A DNA stretch of 64,000 nucleotides from positions 110,070,447-110,134,446 of the forward strand of contig NC_080164.1 in NCBI RefSeq assembly GCF_950295315.1, written 5' to 3'. The notes under the pieces were generated by a model. That model did not search any database. It was not told where the DNA came from and worked only from the letters and a program-made list of their open reading frames with translations. A program made the translations under genes and the position numbers. Shown here in pieces: positions 52,736 to 63,883 of this stretch (position 1 is the first letter of the stretch; each line of letters opens with the position of its first letter). Origin of the DNA: Erinaceus europaeus. Its lineage: Eukaryota; Chordata; Mammalia; Eulipotyphla; Erinaceidae.

Positions 52736-53279
52736 GAATGAGCCCACTGGCACCATTTCCCCCTTTGCTCAAGTTAGTCTTCATTTCCTGCCCCATCAGT
52801 CAGCTACCACTGCGTGGTGTTATTGGTTTGTATTGGAGTCAGGGTAAATTAGTGTCTGATTACTGTCAATTAAAACACACTTCAGAAAATAAAACCTTAG
52901 GGATTCCCAACTGCTTTCCTGCTGTCCTTCACTCCCTAATCTAATTGAGCCCTCCTCCTGAGATAGGAAGTCTCCTAAACTGCAAGCACCAAAGATGCTT
53001 GATGCTGCATTTCTATTGGCTTTCTGGAAAGTAGCATTGGCTTTAGTGAATGCTTGGGGACTAGAGATGTGGAAGGACATGTGAATGAATTGTAATATAG
53101 CAAAGGAGGTTGGGTGGGTGTGAGTAACACTGCAAGGCCTTCATGAATTACAAAGAAAACTCATTCAAGAAATACCACAAGGATCTGGTGTTTATGTGTC
53201 CCCAAAGAGCTGTTAGAACAGGTGCTGGGTATATTGCTTCTCACAGTCCTGAGGGAAGGAGAGTCTAAGTATACAATAG
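52736..53279. other. Unique DNA
   Basis: No gene or repeat recognised. Confidence 0.4.
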
Positions 53280-53292
53280 AAAAGATAAGATG

Positions 53293-53830
53293 ACTTCTCT
53301 GGGCAGATAAACTCACCAGTGTGTTCTGGACCCTTGCATCTCCAGAGCTCTGGTCCACTAGGGAAAGGTAGAAACGGGGTATGTATCTACTTGTCAAAGC
53401 CCATGCTCAGCAGAGAAATAGTTAAAGAGGCTGGATCTCCTATGTTCTGCTCCCCATAAATAATCTTGATCCATACTCCCAGTGGGGGAGAAGTGAAAGG
53501 ATGGAGATAAGAGGACTCTGCACTCCAGCTCCATCTGTACCTAGAGAGAGAGAGAAAAGGAAAGGAGAGGGAAATATAGAGGTAGCTATGATGTTATGAG
53601 TGGCTTAGTGGGGAAGAGAGGATTGAATCAGGAAAAGAAGGGGCAACTATGTATAAATGTGGACAGATAGTTGTAGAGAAGATGGTTGGCCCATGTCTAC
53701 AACTTCAGGGGAACAGTGGTGGATTGCAGTGGGAAGAGTGAAGATTTAGAAGTCTGGTGGTGGGAATGGTGTGGATTTAAACCCTTGTCCACATGTAATT
53801 CTGTAATATAAAAATAAATATATATTTTTT
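53293..53830 (+). mobile_element. L1-3U repeat, older subfamily, with TSD
   Basis: Flanks AAAAGATAAGATG (53280-53292) and AAAAGGATAAGATG (53831-53844) differ by one inserted base. It starts 'acttctctgggcagataaac', parallels 2560-3110, and ends in an AT-rich tail. Confidence 0.75.
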
Positions 53831-53844
53831 AAAAGGATAAGATG

Positions 53845-54669
53845 TTCAACAGCATTTCCCATGGTTCCTGGAAAGGAGAAGATATTCCCTGCTGGCTGCT
53901 TCCTGGGTCAAGTCAGAGACATTTAGCTGCCAAATTCAGAATCATTTCAACAGTTAGAATATGGAGAGATAAAGGCATGCCCTCCAACGAGGAATGCCAA
54001 ATTAACCAAAGATCAACACCAAAGAAGCACAGTGGTCAAAGAAGTCTGAGAAGTTGAAATAAAATAAAAGAAGTAGAATTCAAAGTGATTTAAGTCCAAT
54101 TCAGTAGAAGATTAGCTCAAATTGCAAAATTGTGTTCTCAACATATTCAATGTTAGTAGATGACATGAGAAAAGAAATTCCACTGTCTATCCATCTTAGT
54201 TCTTATCTGAAAATTATTGTGGTGAAGAAATATCCTGGGATGCAGAACAAATCTGAAGTACAGAAACACTGAAAAAAAGAAGACTATCTGAAGTATGTCA
54301 TTGATTTTGAAAACCTTCAACCAGAAAAGAGCCATTAAGTTGCTAGAAAAGGTTCTGTTCATAAACACTAACACATTGTAGCAAAATTCCTAAAACACAC
54401 AAATAGAAAGGTGAATATCTTAGAACTAAACAAAACTGAATCAGTTGCATGTCAGTTCTATTGTCTCCCCCTATCATTTTGCACAATACTTTCAAAGATG
54501 TTGTGCCTCTTAAATTCATAATCAGAAAAGTTTCTGATTTTGAATACATACATATATATATACTTACATGCTTGTCGTTAGCCCTGCTATTAAGGCATTA
54601 ATGATTTTTTAAATCAATTACTGAAATTTCTGTTTTCAAAAGAGCTATTCAGGGACTGATGGTGAAAAG
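53845..54669. other. AT-rich unique DNA
   Basis: Nothing recognised. Confidence 0.45.
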
Positions 54670-54676
54670 CAAACCA

Positions 54677-54681
<5 letters not shown>

Positions 54682-54711
<30 letters not shown>

Positions 54712-55344
54712 GTATTATTTCAAGTGTATCTTTTACTTACTGTTTTTATGTTTAAGAAATCAATGCTAAAACACATAATGAAGAATATTGTGGATACTAT
54801 CACTATATCTCCTTTTATCCTCTCACCACTCCCATCTCCATAGGTCTGTGTCCCCATCCGCATCCCAATAGATAACCACTATAGTTCTCCCACAGTCTTA
54901 GATACAGGTTGACATTTTGTGTTTTCACATTCATGTACTCAATTCTGTATATTTTGCATATGAGTTAAACCATTCTGTGGATGTCCTTCACCTCCTTACT
55001 TGCTTCACTAAGCAACATATTCTCCAGTTCCATCCACTTTATCTCAAAGAACACAATATCATCCCTTTTTATTACTGCATAATACTGTGTTGAGTATATG
55101 TTTCATAGCTTTTTTTTATACAATCATCAGTCAAAGGGCATTTTGGTTGTTCCCAGGTTTTTGTGAGTAAAGCTGCTATGACATGGGATACATGTATCCC
55201 ATCAAATAAGAGTTATTATATCTTGTGGGTAAATACCTAGTAGTGGAATTGCTGCATCATAAGGCATTTCCATTTATATTTGCTCAAGAATTTTTCATAC
55301 TATTATCCATAGTGAATGCACAGATTTTCACTCCCACCAGCAAT
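54682..55344 (-). mobile_element. L1 3' end, reverse orientation, with TSD
   Basis: CAAACCATTTAG at 54670-54681 and 55345-55356. In L1 sense it holds the ORF2 C-terminal remnant (frames broken) and a 3' UTR matching 40385-40605. The tail side carries (TG)n at 54682-54708 instead of a plain T run. Confidence 0.88.
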
Positions 55345-55356
55345 CAAACCATTTAG

Positions 55357-57092
55357 TATTAAGCACCTCATTCCCTTAATCTACATGGGAAATTTCTTGA
55401 GTCTGTAGCAAATTGTTCTCTCTTGCTTAAATAGAACTGGCACATATGAGAACCTCAATGTCAAAAGTTCCTAACTTCTAATAAGGTGGTATTTTCTAAA
55501 TAAGCCCCTGAAACTCACTCTATTTTGCAATCATAAATTGACTTTGGAGTCATTGAACAATGTTTGCTCTGTCTTTTCAAATTCTATTGATCTCCTTATG
55601 TCATCTTATCAAAATGATATACTCATGCAAACGTGGGGTATCATCTACCACATCTTTTCATTAACACTAACCAATGAGTGTGATACACTGTCTTTCTTAT
55701 TTATTGCCTTCTTTTGTCTCCTATTCAATTCATACAAGATAGCTATATTTGTTCAGCCCAGTATTTTATTCTCAGTGACAGCATACCTTGACTCCTTTTT
55801 CCAAATATGCAAGACTATATTAAGCTTTGCACTTTGATTTAAGTAGTGACTTTAAAAGCCTTCAGAATTTTTCATCATTGAAAATTTAAAAAGTGAACAG
55901 AGTAATTCTTGCTCATAAAACAGGATGCATTAAAATTTAGACCCCAATATAAAGGTGACAGCTACTTGAATCTTATAAACAGTGAAACAAAGCCAATAGA
56001 GTGGCTTCAATGTGTATTGGAACAAAAGTCAGAAACAAGGATGGTGTGGGGGAAGCAATCAGAGAAGATGTGCAAGAAAGAAAAAGGTTAAGAGATGTGA
56101 AACACTTTTGACTCTGACTCCTGTAACATGCTTTTAGCATTTCTGTGCTGAGAATATTCTCAGCTCAATTTGAAGATGCCTCATCTTATTTAATTCAAAG
56201 AAACTTTCCTAAATACTGCTCTCAGAGATCACCAAATGCAAAAGGTGGCACCAGAAAATTGCTGGCTGATACATTAATAACCACAATCTTAAGCATTTGT
56301 GCCTTAAATATTAGTGCTTTAAGGTAGTTAAGGACAGTGTTGAACAACATCTAGCTTTCTGTTTCACAGACCTTTTCTGTTTCTCCAACCTGGTTAGACT
56401 AAATAGGATACACACAGATGGTGAAACCTTATGCTATCCTACTCTGGAAAGATTAGCTTCATTAAAATGAAAATTAGCTACCACCTGCTAAATACATTTT
56501 GGCACCTACTAAGTGGCAGTCCCAAGGGAAAAAAATGGCAAAGCCTTTTAAAAATATATTTAAATATGCCTTGAAGTATTTCTGAACCATCAAGACGGAC
56601 AACAAAGTCTCAAGGGAACTGTTCATTTGCCTTTTCCTGGAAAAAAGAAACTTCCCAGTTATCTGGCTGTCTCTCCTATATACTCATGCTTTTCAGTATA
56701 GAAGAAACCTAAAATTCAAGCTGTGACCTAGAATGTATGAAATCATTAGTGAATTTCTTATGTGACTATGGGGAATAAACCATAACAACAGAAAAAGAAT
56801 AAGAACTGTTTGTTTCCTCTTGTGATATGTGAATGAAATGTAAATGTTTCCAATGCTGAAAAATCAAATGTATGTATATTACATATGTGTTTCTGTATAG
56901 AGTGTAGAGAATAAACGAAAAATCACTGACAAAATTATACCTAGGACCTTTTTACTATTTATGTCATCTCTAGGTGAGTGACCATCTGTCTATTCCTGTT
57001 AGTAAGGGCTACTCTTTCATTATATCACCCCAGAATACTTATTAATAGCATCTGTTTCCAGTCCCCCAAATGCCCCAGTTTAAATTAAATCA
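55357..57092. other. Longest repeat-free stretch in the window
   Basis: About 1.7 kb, AT-rich, no SINE. Plus frames at 55538-55837 (99 codons, hydrophobic) and two of 60 codons have no recognisable motifs or start context. Possibly conserved non-coding or simply unique DNA. Confidence 0.5.
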
Positions 57093-57395
57093 TAAGGGGG
57101 CAGGGCGGTGGTGCACTGAGTTAAGTGCACACAGTACCAAGTGTAAGGAACTGCTCAAGGATCCCAGTTCAAGCCCCTGGCTCCCCACCTGCAGGGTACG
57201 GGGGGTGGGGGGGCTGCATCACAAGTTGTGAAGTAAGTCTTCAGGTATCTCTTTGTCTATCCCTCTGTACTCCCCCTTCCCTCTCAATTTCTCTCTGTCC
57301 TATCCAATAAAATGAAAAAAATAACGCCTCCAGGAGCAGTAGATTCATAGTGCTGGCACTGAGCCCTAGCAATAACCCTGGAGGCAAATTAATTA
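57093..57395 (+). mobile_element. SINE-1 with complete hairpin module
   Basis: Head 'gcggtggtgcactgagttaag', a G-rich insertion at 57195-57212, and a module whose ends GCCTCCAGG (57326-57334) and CCTGGAGGC (57377-57385) are exact reverse complements. Confidence 0.88.
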
Positions 57396-57895
57396 ATTAG
57401 TTAATTAAATTATAATACTTCAGTATTATCCCATGCTTAATGGGAGAATTTCTAAAACCTAGCTTCAATAATTTCACTTAACAGAAATCAACATGGTTTA
57501 TGAGATGGAACATGACCAAATAATAATAAGAGTTCTATGAAACCTCTCTACAAATACTAGAAATGATCAATGTAATAAACTCTGTGTTGTATTCTAATTG
57601 AGAGTTTTTATGTCCTTACAATGTTCAAGATCATCATTCAACTTTCACATGAAGGTTGATTCCAGATAGATGTTCAACTTGAGAAAACAGACATTGTCAC
57701 TCAGACTCAACTAATTAAGAACTAAGAAGTTGCACCCTGTTTTTGCAGGTTTCTAGAAATTTGAACCTTCATTGTGCTATCTCCTCTGTCCCAAAATCCT
57801 CATAGCTAGGACGTAACTAAAAGAAGCATCATGCCACACAGTAAGCGGTGGTTTCAGAACTCTAGAAAGAAAGAATGAGAACAAAGAAGCATGGG
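57396..57895. other. AT-rich unique DNA
   Basis: Begins with a (TTAA)-rich tail; nothing else. Confidence 0.4.
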
Positions 57896-57908
57896 ATATA
57901 ACTCACTT

Positions 57909-58102
57909 GGGGCCAGGAGCTGGAGCACCTGATTGAGTCCACACATTACAGTGCACAAAAACCCAGGTTCAAGTCCCTAGTCCTCATCTGCAGGGGGAAA
58001 GCTTCCCGAGTGGTAGAGCAGGGCTGCAGGTATCTCTCTGTCTCTCTCCCTCTTCTCTCAATTTCTCTCTGTATCTATCCAATAACAAATAAAGATAAAA
58101 AA
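57909..58102 (+). mobile_element. SINE-2 inserted in the head of a SINE-4
   Basis: Flanks ATATAACTCACTT (57896-57908) and ATATAGCTCACTT (58103-58115). The duplicated target is the SINE-4 head itself. Confidence 0.9.
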
Positions 58103-58255
58103 ATATAGCTCACTTAGACAGTGTGCTGCTTTGCCATTTATGCAACCCAAGTTCAAGACTGGCCTCCACCACACTGAAGGGAACTTCATAGTCATAATCT
58201 CTCTCTCACTCTCTCTCTCTCTGCTCCTCTGCTCTTTGTCTTTTAAAAAAGAATT
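58103..58255 (+). mobile_element. SINE-4
   Basis: 'tatagctcacttagacagtg', 'aagttcaagactggcctcc', 'cacactgaagggaactt', (CT)n and A-rich tail. Confidence 0.75.
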
Positions 58256-58260
58256 TACAT

Positions 58261-58500
58261 GGGGCCAGGTGGTGCCACAGTTGGTTGAGTACACACACTG
58301 CCAACAACAAGAGCCAGGGTTCAAGCCCCTTACCCCCACCTATAGAAGGGAAACTTCACAAGGAGTGAAGCAGGGCTGCAGGTTTCTCTCTGCCTCTACC
58401 TTCTTTCTCCCCTATCCCTCTAAATTTCTCTCAGTCCTTTCAAGTCAGAGAGGGAAGGAGAGAGAGAGAGAGAGACTGAGATTATAATTATATAAAAAAA
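58261..58500 (+). mobile_element. SINE-2 followed by (GA)n
   Basis: 'ggggccaggtggtgccacag', 'gggttcaagccccttaccccc', body, then a GA run at 58445-58476. Confidence 0.85.
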
Positions 58501-58854
58501 GAGACATGGGCATAAAATTGAAAAGTAAAAGTCACTTTCAAATTAAGATGAAGAACAGTTGTTGGAAAGGAATTAACATGTGGGCTTAGTTTTGTGATGA
58601 TATATTATGAAGTCATTTAATATTAAGGAAAGGAGACAGCACTTATTTGGTAAGTTATAATTATCTTTAAAAAATAAAGAAAAATGTCAAAGATTCAATT
58701 TTATTCTTGATCAAGGGATCTTAAGCAAATATAATGGCATTTCATATAGGTTTCCTACAATCTCTCTTTAACTCATTTAGCTTTAAGGAGAACTAGTATG
58801 TGTGGCCCAGAATAGATAAAGTTCCATGTACCACAGTTGAGGACTGTTGAAAGT
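58501..58854. other. AT-rich unique DNA
   Basis: Nothing recognised. Confidence 0.4.
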
Positions 58855-59131
58855 TTTTTTTAAAAAAAATTTCTATTTATTATCTTCTGTTGCCCTTGTT
58901 GTTTTGTTGTTGTTGTTATTGCTGGATAGGACAGAGAGAAATGAAGAGAGGAGGGGAAGACGGAGAGAGAGAGAGAGAAAGATATACACCTGCAAACTGG
59001 CTTCACCACTTGTGGCTTGTGAAGGGACTCCCCTGCAGGTGGGGAGCCAGAGGCTCGAACCCAGATCCTTTTGCTGGTCCTTGTGCTTTGCACCACGTGC
59101 ACATAACCCTCTGTGCTACCGCCAGACTCTC
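58855..59131 (-). mobile_element. SINE-1, reverse orientation
   Basis: 'ctgttgcccttgttgttt', a short duplication 'acttgtggcttgtgaag', 'ccctgcaggtggggagcc', and head ending 'gctaccgccagactct'. Confidence 0.9.
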
Positions 59132-59269
59132 TGTTTAAAGGTTTTTTTGATCCTTATTACAACTGCATAAAAATATGTGCTTCCAAAGTAGCTTTCTCCA
59201 CACCACCTACATACATACTTGGAAGTGCCTGTGTCAGATAATAAGCATATCACATTCTTAGCATGTGCT

Positions 59270-59454
59270 TTATTTGTTTATTTTAATTTGAAAAGGTGAA
59301 TTTGAGAGGGAAGTGAAGACAAAGGGGGAGAGAAACAGAAACACGTGTGTCATTGCCTCACCACCTGTGAAGCTCCCTCCCTGCAGGTGGGGGCCGGGGC
59401 ACTGAACCTGGGTCCTTGAACCTAATTCATCTGGCTACTCCATCAACCCGCCCT
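59270..59454 (-). mobile_element. SINE-2, reverse orientation
   Basis: 'ctccctccctgcaggtgggg' and 'actgaacctgggtccttga'; head worn. Confidence 0.75.
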
Positions 59455-59635
59455 ATTTTGTGTACATTTTGATTTAAAATTCTCTCAAAATCTACTGGGG
59501 GTAGCATATTTGATAGTATCTTCTTTTTTGATTAGACATAGTAGACAGATGAGAAGCAATCAACAACCACTTTAAATAATTTAAATAACCAGTGGAATCC
59601 CTACCTCTCACCTGGTGACAAGGGGCCCTGATCTC

Positions 59636-59790
59636 TATTTTTTTATTTTATTTATTTTATTATTATTATTTTTTTTTACCAGAGCACAGGCCAGCTCGGG
59701 CTTATGGTGGTACAGGAGGTTGAATCTGGGACTTCAGAGCCTAAGGTATGAGAGACTCTTTACAGAACTATTATGTTATCTACTCCTGCC
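59636..59790 (-). mobile_element. SINE-3, reverse orientation
   Basis: T/A-rich tail, 'ccagagcacaggccagctcgg', 'gagcctaaggtatgagag' and 'ttatgttatctactcc'. Confidence 0.75.
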
Positions 59791-60135
59791 CTCTTCCTTA
59801 CTTCTGCCTACCTTTCAGGCAGGTCTTTTCTATGTAGCTCCCAAGGTTTTTCTGTTGCACCTTATAGAAAGGGTTATGGCAGGCCCTATAAACATCTCAG
59901 TAGCTGTGGAAAATTACAGTCCTCTCTGATCTCTATCCCCCCTGCCACCATTCATATGAAGAGAGAGAGAGAGAGGTTTTCTCCCATCACTTATGTCTAT
60001 GCCAGACATCCCCTGCCATACTGCTGTCATCATTCCCCTGAAGAAGCTCTGTTCCTCTCATGCCCCTTAAGTCTTCTTCCATAGCAACCAACCCTGTGCC
60101 TTCCAAGGGATTTTCTTCCCAGTGACAATGATCAG
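59791..60135. other. Unique DNA
   Basis: A short GA run at 59961-59974; two overlapping frames of about 100 codons have no recognisable motif. Confidence 0.4.
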
Positions 60136-60262
60136 AGACACTGAGTTAAAATGCTGAGTCTTTGATATGTTGACTCTCTTAAAAGCCTAGACCAGGAAGA
60201 ACAGAAGCAACCGGTGGCACGACTATATACAAGATGTTGGGTATTGTTGGGTATTTCTCTGT
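60136..60262 (+). mobile_element. L1-3U fragment
   Basis: 'ctgagtctttgatatgttga', 'aaaagcctagaccaggaag' and 'ctatatacaagatgttggg' match 10565-10660. Confidence 0.6.
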
Positions 60263-60429
60263 GAAACTTTTGTATTTTGAATCCCACCAGGTACACAAAC
60301 AGCAGAGAGACACTTTTGGTTCTGTGACAAGAATGCCTAACAAGTACAAACCAGATGGAACTTAGTTCAATGAGAGAAGAAGAGAGCTTGGATCCTAATT
60401 TATTATTGTTATTATTATTAAACTTCCTT

Positions 60430-60605
60430 CTTTTGAAAAATTATTTATTTACTTATTTCTTAGAAAGGTAGGAGGAGAGAGAGAAGGAACCACACATCAC
60501 TCTAGTACATGTGCTGCCTGGGATTGAATTTAGGACTTCATGCTTGAGAGTCTAATGCTTTATCCATTGCACTTAATGCTTTACCCACTGCGCCACCTCC
60601 CAGAT
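60430..60605 (-). mobile_element. SINE-5 copy
   Basis: 'tatttacttatttcttagaaa', 'gggattgaatttaggacttc', then a partial repeat 'tgctttatccattgcact' / 'tgctttacccactgcgcc', ending 'cacctcccagatca'. The intact terminal A box-like segment supports a tRNA origin. Confidence 0.5.
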
Positions 60606-60687
60606 CACATGGATCCAAATTTTGATCAAAGTCTTTATCTCTATTTCTTAGAATCACATAGTATCTTTTATTTAGTCTATAAATAAA

Positions 60688-60978
60688 AGTGCCAAGGACC
60701 AGCATAAGGACCCTGGTTCAATCCCCAGGCTCCCCACCTGTGTGTGGGGGGGTGTCACTTCACAAGCAGTGAAGCAGGTCTGCAGGTGTCTACCTTTTCT
60801 CTCGGTCTTCCCCTCCTCTCTCCATTTCTTTTTGTCCTATCCAACAACAGCAATAACAACAACAATAATAATAGCAATGGTAAACAAAAAAGACAACAAA
60901 AGGGAAAAAATAGCCTCCAGGAGCAGTAATTTATAGTGCATGCACCGAGCCCCAGAAATAACCCTGGAGGGGAAAAAA
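60688..60978 (+). mobile_element. SINE-1 with hairpin module, 5' truncated
   Basis: Begins at 'gtgccaaggaccagcataagg'; body, CAA-rich tail; module 'gcctccaggagcagtaa' to 'aaccctggagg'. Confidence 0.85.
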
Positions 60979-60984
60979 ATAGCC

Positions 60985-61260
60985 AAATAGTATGGATGGG
61001 GAAATAATCTACTTGGTCGAGAGTAAGACTTGCAGACTTGTGCTTTCTGGTTTACTTCCTGGCATAGTATGTACCAGAGTAGTATTCTAGATGCCCTCTC
61101 TCTCTCTCTTCCTAGCACAGTATCATACTGATATTCTAGATTTCTCTCTCTCTCTCTCTGCCTGTCACAGTATCAGAGTACTATCGTAGTTTCTCTCTCT
61201 CACACACACAAAATTCTCTCCGTTGCATATGAACAGGTACAAAATAAATCTTAAGGAAAA
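60985..61260 (+). mobile_element. SINE-4 with internally triplicated body
   Basis: Head 'tggggaaataatctacttgg' and 'gagagtaagacttgcag'. The body unit from 'cctggcatagtat' to a CT run occurs three times (61058-61110, 61111-61160, 61161-61205). Confidence 0.65.
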
Positions 61261-61289
61261 AGTAGTAGCTACTACCCAATCTAAAGTAG

Positions 61290-61370
61290 GTCAGTGGCCA
61301 AGAAGGTGACTCAGTGCTTATACCAGAAAGGCCCTCTGGCTCTCCCTCTTTCTCCTTAAATAAATAAGTA
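61290..61370 (+). mobile_element. SINE-4 fragment
   Basis: 'ggccaagaaggtgactcagtg', short CT-rich part, AAATAAATAAG tail. Confidence 0.5.
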
Positions 61371-61925
61371 CTTAAACTAGGTCACATCACTCAAAGACCC
61401 AGTAATATCTGAAGGAGCCATGGGAAACAAGCTGGAAGTGAGGCTAGTGGAAATCAAACAGAAACCATGAGTGTCAAGATAAGATGATCACACTTTATCC
61501 CATGGTCAATTAGAGTTGATAAAAGATAAATACTGGCATTTGTATGCATGAGAATGTAGGAAGCATGCTAAGCAGCTGGCCTAAAGTTTGGAGCTGCTGA
61601 CACATTCAGCCCTTAATTAAATGTAAGTCTCACAAGCAGTTCTCTAGGACCAGGAAGATAAACCTTTGGCATTTAGGTTCCCTGAGGGTCAGACACTTCC
61701 CTGCCTGGCTCAAGGTGGTTTCTGGTTGTGCCCTGTCACTAGCGGGCATGTTTGCTGTGTTCAAAATGATCTAGCTCAGGGAAGGCACTTCCTCATAATA
61801 TCTACCTGGTCCTTTGTCCTTACTGTAAAGCAGTAATAATGGTAGGAACTGTCCTACTGCCCCACTCTCTGAAGAGAAACTGGGTCAACCTTCTCTGCCA
61901 CTTTAGGAAGGCTGGTCCTGAAATG
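61371..61925. other. Unique DNA
   Basis: No gene or repeat recognised. Confidence 0.4.
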
Positions 61926-61987
61926 AGTGCAGCCTCTTAATTTTTTCTGCCTCTACCCAATAATAAATTAATTAATTACACAAAAAA

Positions 61988-62130
61988 AGGATTTCATTCC
62001 TGAGGCTCTAAAGTCCCAGAGTCAATCTCTCACAGCATCATAAGCCAGAGCTGAGCAGTGCTCTGGACTCTCCCTGTATCTAGATCTTTAACTCTCTCTC
62101 ATGAAAATTTAGCAAATTAAAACAAAAATA
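61988..62130 (+). mobile_element. SINE-3, 5' truncated
   Basis: 'tcctgaggctctaaagtccc', 'agccagagctgagcagtgc' and an AAAACAAAAAT tail. A SINE-2-like tail end precedes it (61940-61980). Confidence 0.75.
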
Positions 62131-62247
62131 ATAAAGTTCTTTCAATTATTAAAATGTGTCAAGTTTCTGATTCCCAGAATAGTTCTAGAATGCCTTCTTT
62201 AAGGATACAACCCCTTCCTCCATGTTGGAAGACAAATAATAACAGTG

Positions 62248-62378
62248 GGAGTCCAGAAAGGTGGCACAGTTGATAAAGCATTGAACTCTCAAGTCTGAGT
62301 CCAGACAGTGCATGTGTCAGATTGATGTCTTTCTCTCTCCTCCTCTGTCTCATACTAATAAATAATAATAATAATAAC
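62248..62378 (+). mobile_element. SINE-4
   Basis: 'agtccagaaaggtggcacag', 'caagtctgagtccagacagtg', CT body, (AAT)n tail. Confidence 0.6.
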
Positions 62379-62422
62379 AGTGAACCTAAATAATAATAAT
62401 AATAACAGTGAACCTAAATATA
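62358..62422 (+). repeat. Tandem duplication with (AAT)n
   Basis: 'aacagtgaacctaaat' with a preceding (AAT)n run occurs twice in tandem. Confidence 0.85.
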
Positions 62423-62584
62423 GATACTCAAGTTCCCCTGATTCTGGTTGATTCTGTTATCAAAGTTACTTTTGTAATGATTATCACACAACATGCCCTC
62501 CTTTCTATTGTGCTGTAGATATAGCTTGAACACTCTAGTTCCCAAGAGACTTTGATATTCAGGATATAGGTTTAAGAGCATCCA

Positions 62585-62890
62585 TTGGGAGTCGCGGTAG
62601 CGCAGCGGGTTAAGCGCAGGCGGCACAAAGTGCAGGACCAGCATAAAGATCCTGGTTCGAGTCCCCGGCTCCCCACCTGCAGGAGACTCGCTTCACAAGA
62701 AGTGAAACAATTCTGTAGGTGTCTATCTTTCTCTCCCCCTCTGGCTTCCCATCCTCTTTCGATTTCTCTCTGTCCTATCCAACAATGACAACATTAATGA
62801 CAACAACAATAATAATAACTACAACAATAACATAACAAGGGCAACAAAAGGGAATACATAAATCAATAAGCATTTAAAGCATAAAAAAAA
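62585..62890 (+). mobile_element. SINE-1 with target duplication, near consensus
   Basis: AAGAGCATCCA at 62574-62584 and 62891-62901. Intact head 'cggtagcgcagcgggttaagc' and box B-like 'ggttcgagtcccc'. Confidence 0.94.
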
Positions 62891-63063
62891 AAGAGCATCC
62901 ACACATTTCCTAAGCAGAAAAGCACTGGGTTCATCTGTTAGTGTAAGAATGAAACTGGAGAGGAGCATTACTGATATGGAAGTTTGGATCCATTTGCTAA
63001 AGTAACTACTGAAGGGGCAATTACTGAATAACGGTCTACTAAGCTGTGACTGTTTAGAAGCCT

Positions 63064-63245
63064 TGGGGCCAGGTGGTGGCATACCTGGTTGAATGTTACA
63101 ATGTACAAGGACCCATGTTCGAGCCTCCGGTCCCCTCCTGCAAGGGGAAAGCTTCAGCAGTGATGAGGCACTGCTGCAGGTGTCTCTCCATCCCTCTCCC
63201 TATCACCCCCTTCTCTCTATATTTCTGACTGTCTCTCTCCAACAA

Positions 63246-63281
<36 letters not shown>

Positions 63282-63283
63282 CT
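63064..63283 (+). mobile_element. SINE-2 with (AAT)n tail
   Basis: 'ggggccaggtggtggcatac', 'catgttcgagcctccggtcc', body, and a microsatellite tail at 63248-63280. Confidence 0.87.
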
Positions 63284-63324
63284 TCAGACTTGAATGATGG
63301 ATGTTGTCTATTGAGACAGGAGAG

Positions 63325-63440
63325 GTGAATGTGATACAACACAAGTCAGGGAGACTCAAGCTTGATCCCCAGCAGTCTATATACACCAGTAAGTCTCTCT
63401 CTCATCAAATAGAAAAATAAATATTTTAAATCAAAAAGAA
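63325..63440 (+). mobile_element. SINE-4
   Basis: 'acaggagaggtgaatgtgat', 'aagcttgatccccagcagtc', A-rich tail. Confidence 0.55.
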
Positions 63441-63455
63441 AAAAAAAAGATGAGA

Positions 63456-63640
63456 GGTTTCAAGATAGCTCATATGGTGGAGCATGTGCCTTGCTCTGTG
63501 TGAGGCTCTGGGCTGAAGTTCAAGCACCAAGCAGGTGTACTGCAGACTACATGGGAGAGCACCATGCTTAGTGGAATTGCATTGTGTTATCTCCCTTTCT
63601 GTCACTATAAACAACATCAACAACAAAACAAATAATTAAA
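63456..63640 (+). mobile_element. SINE-4, longer variant
   Basis: 'ttcaagatagctcatatggtg', 'gtgccttgctctgtgtgagg', 'gttcaagcaccaagcagg', and a CAA-rich tail. Confidence 0.6.
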
Positions 63641-63737
63641 AAAAATTAGACCCAGCCTCAGAATTATCAGTGCAGGAGATGTTTAGATGGAGTCCATTAC
63701 CCCAGCTCCACATTAAAAAAATAAATAAAATAAAAAG

Positions 63738-63880
63738 GGCTGGGGAGACAGCAGAATGGTTATGCAAATGAACTTTCCAAACCAGAGGCAACAAAGCTTG
63801 GGTGGTGGGTGTGGTGTGGAACTATCAATTGTAATCTTACAATCTTGTAACAAGCTATGAATAACAAATTTAAAAACTAG
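63738..63880 (+). mobile_element. SINE-3 head joined to L1-3U end
   Basis: 'gggctggggagacagcagaat' breaks off near 63795. 'gggtggtgggtgtggtgtgg' to 'ataacaaatttaaaaac' is an L1-3U terminus. Confidence 0.6.
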
Positions 63881-63883
63881 ACT

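Noticed and set aside
55538..55837. 99-codon hydrophobic frame that could be a membrane protein
   Set aside because: AT-rich DNA yields Phe/Leu/Ile/Ser-rich frames by chance; no start context and no neighbouring exon signals.
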